Positions 14,727-15,911 of a stretch of 15,911 nucleotides of DNA are shown piece after piece. A program made the translations under genes and the position numbers. The stretch's first letter is position 1. Each line of letters starts with the position of its first letter. The notes below the pieces were generated by a model, which worked only from the letters and a program-made list of their open reading frames with translations, was not told the origin of the DNA and made no database searches. The stretch covers positions 1 to 15,911 of the forward strand of contig JACMIS010000683.1 in the NCBI GenBank assembly GCA_014381035.1, given 5' to 3'. This stretch comes from Armatimonadota bacterium (GTDB taxonomy: Bacteria; Armatimonadota; Armatimonadia; Armatimonadales; Armatimonadaceae).

Positions 14727-15767
14727 TTATTCGTCGCTCAGACCAGGCAAACGTCCGATCTGCCAGCCCGCGTTGTTCAGAAAATCGGCGACAGCGGTTC
14801 CTGGCGGCACCAGTTCATCAATCGCCTGATTCAAACTGTGAGGCAACGCCAACGTCGCAGCGGGAAGCAATTCGCGGAACTGTTCGATGGTGCGGGGACC
14901 GATGATCGGCGCGGTGACAATATCGCGTTCGCGCACCCAGGCGACGGCAGCCACAGCGGGAGACAGTCCATGTTCCTGTGCTAATTCGACGAATCGAAGC
15001 GCGGTTTCGGCGGCGTCGAGATTCGTTCGTTGTTGCCACATTTTATTCCGCTCGATTCGGGAACCGGCGGGGAGAGTGCCTATAGAGACACTTTTTCCGT
15101 ACCTTCCCGTCAGTTGTCCCCCGGCAAGCGGCGACCAGGCGACGAGTCCCCACCCTTCCTTACGTAAAAAACCGGCGCGGTCGTTTTCGATACGACGATC
15201 CAGAATGTTGTAGGGCGATTGATCGCTGATCGGCTCCACCCAGTGGCGTGCTCGCGCCTGCCATGCCGCCTCCGCCATTTGCCACGAAGCAAAGGTGCTG
15301 GTCCCCCAGTAGCGAATCTTCCCTTCCCGAACCAGCGTGTCAAGCGTTTGCGCCGTTTCCTCGAAAGGCGTCGTTGCATCGTAGCGATGTAACTGAAACA
15401 GATCAATGTAGTCGGTACGCAAACGGCGCAGACTCGCTTCTACGGAATGCCGCAGGTGACGACGCGATGATCCACGGTCGTTCGCGCCGCTCCCCATCAC
15501 ACCATGTGCTTTCGTGGCTAAAATAATCTCATCGCGGAACCCGAATTTTTCAAACGCTAATCCGATGATTTCCTCGCTCCGCCCTTTGCCGTACACGTTC
15601 GCGGTATCCCAGAATGTGACCCCGACCTCGTTCGCCTCCCGCAAAATCTCCAGCGAATCGGCTTCCGAGGTAGACTCGCCGAAGTTCATCGCCCCCAGAC
15701 ACAGATTGCTGACTTTCAATCCCGAACGCCCGAGCGATACGCTCGGGATTGTTTGTTCACTGCTCAT
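14727..15767 (-). CDS. Aldo/keto reductase
   Basis: A 346-residue NADPH-dependent oxidoreductase of the AKR fold that reduces aldehydes or ketones; the substrate is unknown. The tetrad is complete: D54 and Y59 (FWDTANVYG), K86 (ATKAHG) and H127 (LFQLHRYD). LGRSGLKVSNLCLGAMNFG (12-30) is the standard N-terminus of YghZ/GSP69-like reductases, WGTSTF follows the fifth strand, and TAPIIGPRTIEQFRE near the C-terminus is the cofactor-phosphate loop. I chose the ATG at 15767; an extension to a TTG at 15815 would run through the palindrome and has no family similarity. The ribosome site is weak (AAAGAAAA). It may be co-transcribed with the gene ending at 15831, 63 bp upstream. Confidence 0.94.
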   Translation of the reverse strand: MSSEQTIPSVSLGRSGLKVSNLCLGAMNFGESTSEADSLEILREANEVGVTFWDTANVYGKGRSEEIIGLAFEKFGFRDEIILATKAHGVMGSGANDRGSSRRHLRHSVEASLRRLRTDYIDLFQLHRYDATTPFEETAQTLDTLVREGKIRYWGTSTFASWQMAEAAWQARARHWVEPISDQSPYNILDRRIENDRAGFLRKEGWGLVAWSPLAGGQLTGRYGKSVSIGTLPAGSRIERNKMWQQRTNLDAAETALRFVELAQEHGLSPAVAAVAWVRERDIVTAPIIGPRTIEQFRELLPAATLALPHSLNQAIDELVPPGTAVADFLNNAGWQIGRLPGLSDE

Positions 15768-15790
15768 AATTATTTTCTTTATCTTTCTTT

Positions 15791-15820
15791 TTTCCTTGCC
15801 GTTCGGGAACGGCAAGGAAA
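15791..15820. repeat. 14-bp perfect inverted repeat with 2-base centre
   Basis: 15791-15804 (TTTCCTTGCCGTTC) pairs perfectly with 15807-15820 around GG. A G-T and two A-T pairs could extend it to 15788-15823. It sits between the stop of the upstream minus-strand gene and the reductase ATG. As at 3714-3763 the outer left arm is T-rich and the outer right arm A-rich, so no T-run follows on the minus strand and it is a poor intrinsic terminator. Confidence 0.75.
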
Positions 15821-15830
15821 GAATACGGAG

Positions 15831-15911
15831 TTATCGTACTGCGCTCGCGACTGCTTCACGATCCGAATCGATGGGTGGCAGGAGTGCAGCGTACTGCTCT
15901 TTTGTCAGTAG
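15831..15911 (-). CDS. C-terminal end of an unidentified gene (runs off window edge)
   Basis: On the minus strand the window edge opens in a frame reading LLTKEQYAALLPP and then IDSDREAVASAVR before TAA at 15833-15831. The 26 residues look like a real, helical C-terminus and the stop lies just before the palindrome. The piece is too short to assign a family, and the start is outside the window. Confidence 0.45.
   Translation of the reverse strand, partial: LLTKEQYAALLPPIDSDREAVASAVR

Noticed and set aside
14705..14745. Possible terminator between the convergent kinase and reductase genes
   Set aside because: Only GTAAC/GTTAC with a 1-base centre is present, too small to fold or terminate.
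15729..15747. 8-bp inverted repeat CCCGAGCG/CGCTCGGG
   Set aside because: It lies inside the reductase coding region at the conserved LGRSG segment and has no T-run; most likely codon-driven chance.
1..15911. CRISPR arrays, tRNA/rRNA genes, transposases, attachment sites
   Set aside because: No regular direct repeats, cloverleaf-like segments, transposase motifs or flanking duplications were seen on either strand.

Overview
The window comes from a moderately GC-rich bacterial chromosome (roughly 55-60% GC by eye). Genes are tightly packed, with short gaps, several stop/start overlaps and Shine-Dalgarno sites of the AGGA/GGAG type. There are no tRNA, rRNA, CRISPR or insertion-sequence signatures. 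The mix of genes (divergent RDD/SpoIIM membrane pair, DUF2330 protein, YegI-like kinase, RhlE-type helicase, mogA, rnc, aspC) fits a free-living, non-model bacterium. A lineage such as Armatimonadota is a guess only; nothing here fixes the phylum.

Left end (1-2.0 kb, minus strand): two tandem ankyrin-repeat genes. The second runs off the window edge and starts one codon after, and in the same frame as, the stop of the first. A hairpin terminator at about 2.1 kb separates them from an RhlE-type DEAD-box RNA helicase (minus). Its leader of about 190 nt carries ten same-orientation GCAA motifs. A 24-bp perfect palindrome lies between this leader and the divergent mogA-like gene, which overlaps a class I methyltransferase gene (plus).

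Middle (5.1-8.2 kb): a secreted four-cysteine YHS/TRASH-like protein downstream of a SpoIIM-family membrane protein (minus), with an RDD-family membrane protein diverging from SpoIIM across only 36 bp. Next comes a PD-(D/E)XK nuclease-like protein (plus), convergent with rnc.

Right half (8.2-15.9 kb): aspC and rnc form an ATGA-coupled minus-strand unit, with a good sigma70-type promoter and a leader of competing hairpins. Upstream lies a three-gene minus-strand run: DUF2330-like envelope protein, GNAT acetyltransferase, and a lower-GC membrane-anchored protein of unknown function. Diverging from this is a 700-residue membrane kinase of the YegI type (kinase, two membrane segments, coiled coil, helix-hairpin-helix). 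Its expected PP2C and vWA partners are not in the window. An aldo/keto reductase gene (minus), a second T-rich/GC/A-rich palindrome and the last 26 codons of another minus-strand gene close the window.

The window is mainly housekeeping and envelope genes. The parts least explained by known families are the GCAA array, the two palindromes lying 5' of genes, the aspC leader, the in-frame ankyrin pair and the orphan YegI-like kinase.
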